From: Kiritimatiellia bacterium
GTDB lineage: Bacteria; Verrucomicrobiota; Kiritimatiellia; B70-G9
NCBI GenBank assembly: GCA_012961745.1
Contig: DTYT01000004.1
Location: forward strand, 1-5,812
DNA: 5,812 nucleotides
Reading direction: 5' to 3'
The translations under genes and the position numbers were made by a program. Position 1 is the stretch's first letter, and each line of letters opens with the position of its first letter. Of this stretch, positions 5,064 to 5,812 are shown piece after piece. A model generated the notes under the pieces. It was not told the origin of the DNA. It was given only the letters and a program-made list of their open reading frames with translations, and did no database searches.

Positions 5064-5812
5064 TCAACGGTACCAGGCATCCGGCACCCCAGCGGCCGCT
5101 CTCAGGCCGATTTCCCGCAGAAATTTCCGCATCCGGGCCAGCCCGCGGGCGGCCAGCCAGCGGTGCCGCTCACGACCCTTCAACGTGGAGGACTCGACCG
5201 CAGCCAACAAACCAAAATTGGCCTTGATGGGCTGAAAAGCAGACGGATCTGCCGCGTAGACGTATCTACATAGCGCACCGGTCATCGTTTCCGGGGGAGG
5301 AACCACGGGTGACTGTCCCCTCACAAGACGTGCCGCGTTGACTCCTGCGACCCAGCCGGAGGCAATATTCCCCGCATACCCCTCGATGCCGGTCAGCTGT
5401 CCAGCGAAGAAAAGGTCCTCCCGCCAACGGCTCCGCAGCGCGCCGTTGATCACCTTCGGAGAACAGAGAAAGGTATTGCGGTGCATCTGTCCATAGCGGG
5501 CAAACTCGGCCCGACGCAGCGCCGGAATCAACCGGAATACCCGCTCCTGTTCCGCGTAGAGCAAGTTGGTCTGCATCCCTACCAGATTGTACAGCCGCCC
5601 GGCAACGTCATCCCGCCGTAGTTGCAGTACGGCGAAGGGACGCCTCCCCGTACTGGGATCCACCAGACCCGTGGGACGCATCGGACCGTGCGCGAGGGTG
5701 AGATCTCCGCGGGCAGCCAGTACTTCCACCGGCAGACAGCGCTCGAAGAACGCCCCCCGGCCCGCCTTGACACCGCCCTCCAGTTCGGTTTCGAACCCTC
5801 TGAGTGATGCAC
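5064..5812 (-). CDS. trmFO: Folate/FAD-dependent tRNA (uracil-54-C5)-methyltransferase, C-terminal part
   Basis: This is the last 248 residues of TrmFO (formerly Gid), about 55% of the usual 435-450; the FAD-binding N-terminus lies beyond the right edge. The enzyme makes ribothymidine at position 54 of the tRNA T-loop, using methylenetetrahydrofolate as carbon donor and reduced FAD. Family landmarks, numbered from the first visible residue, are FFERCLPVEVLAARG (21-35), LAHGPMRPTGLVDP (40-53), PFAVLQLRRDD (about 58-68), YNLVGMQTNLLYAEQERVFR (74-93), YGQMHRNTF (106-114), LFFAGQLTGIEGYAGNIASG (about 132-151) and FQPIKANFGLL (about 191-201). Cys25 of the visible part probably corresponds to the second catalytic Cys described in the Bacillus subtilis enzyme. 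The common motif reads FEGCLPIE; here Arg replaces the Gly. Possession of TrmFO suggests that the organism does not rely on SAM-dependent TrmA. The gene is upstream of fxsA by 30 bases. Confidence 0.95.
   Translation of the reverse strand, partial: ASLRGFETELEGGVKAGRGAFFERCLPVEVLAARGDLTLAHGPMRPTGLVDPSTGRRPFAVLQLRRDDVAGRLYNLVGMQTNLLYAEQERVFRLIPALRRAEFARYGQMHRNTFLCSPKVINGALRSRWREDLFFAGQLTGIEGYAGNIASGWVAGVNAARLVRGQSPVVPPPETMTGALCRYVYAADPSAFQPIKANFGLLAAVESSTLKGRERHRWLAARGLARMRKFLREIGLRAAAGVPDAWYR

Overview
The window is a GC-rich stretch of bacterial chromosome, tightly packed with genes. Six protein genes, two of them cut by the window edges, lie on the minus strand, and one small regulator gene lies on the plus strand. 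I see no rRNA, tRNA, CRISPR array, insertion sequence or phage gene. The long plus-strand open frames opposite the minus-strand genes are composition shadows. The organism cannot be named from this sequence. The folate-dependent tRNA methyltransferase TrmFO points to a bacterium outside the gammaproteobacterial TrmA group, for example a deltaproteobacterium-like, NC10-like or Firmicutes-related lineage. The lipoprotein signal and strong AGGAGG-type ribosome binding sites are ordinary bacterial features.

Layout from left to right: a nucleotidyltransferase-fold protein truncated at the left edge (1-535, minus); a TPM-domain lipoprotein with a glycine-rich tail (585-1325, minus); an AzgA-type NCS2 purine permease (1468-2880, minus); a 164-base divergent intergenic region holding weak promoter-like boxes and an imperfect dyad; a small ArsR-family winged-helix regulator (3045-3320, plus); a hairpin-rich convergent gap (3321-3476); phosphoserine aminotransferase SerC (3477-4556, minus); an FxsA-family membrane protein (4632-5033, minus); and the C-terminal part of TrmFO (5064-5812, minus).

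From spacing, trmFO, fxsA and serC (gaps of 30 and 75 bases) could be read as one minus-strand transcript that ends against the convergent regulator gene. The TPM lipoprotein and the nucleotidyltransferase (gap of 49 bases) look like another transcription unit, possibly with the permease 142 bases upstream. The regulator is divergent from the permease, so control of the permease and of itself is the simplest local hypothesis, but nothing in the sequence proves it.

This is mostly ordinary housekeeping and transport territory, and I found no convincing undescribed system. The points most worth a second look are the Asp-x-Asn variant in the nucleotidyltransferase, the regulator without any Cys or His, the variant signature in the permease, and the dyad in the divergent promoter region.
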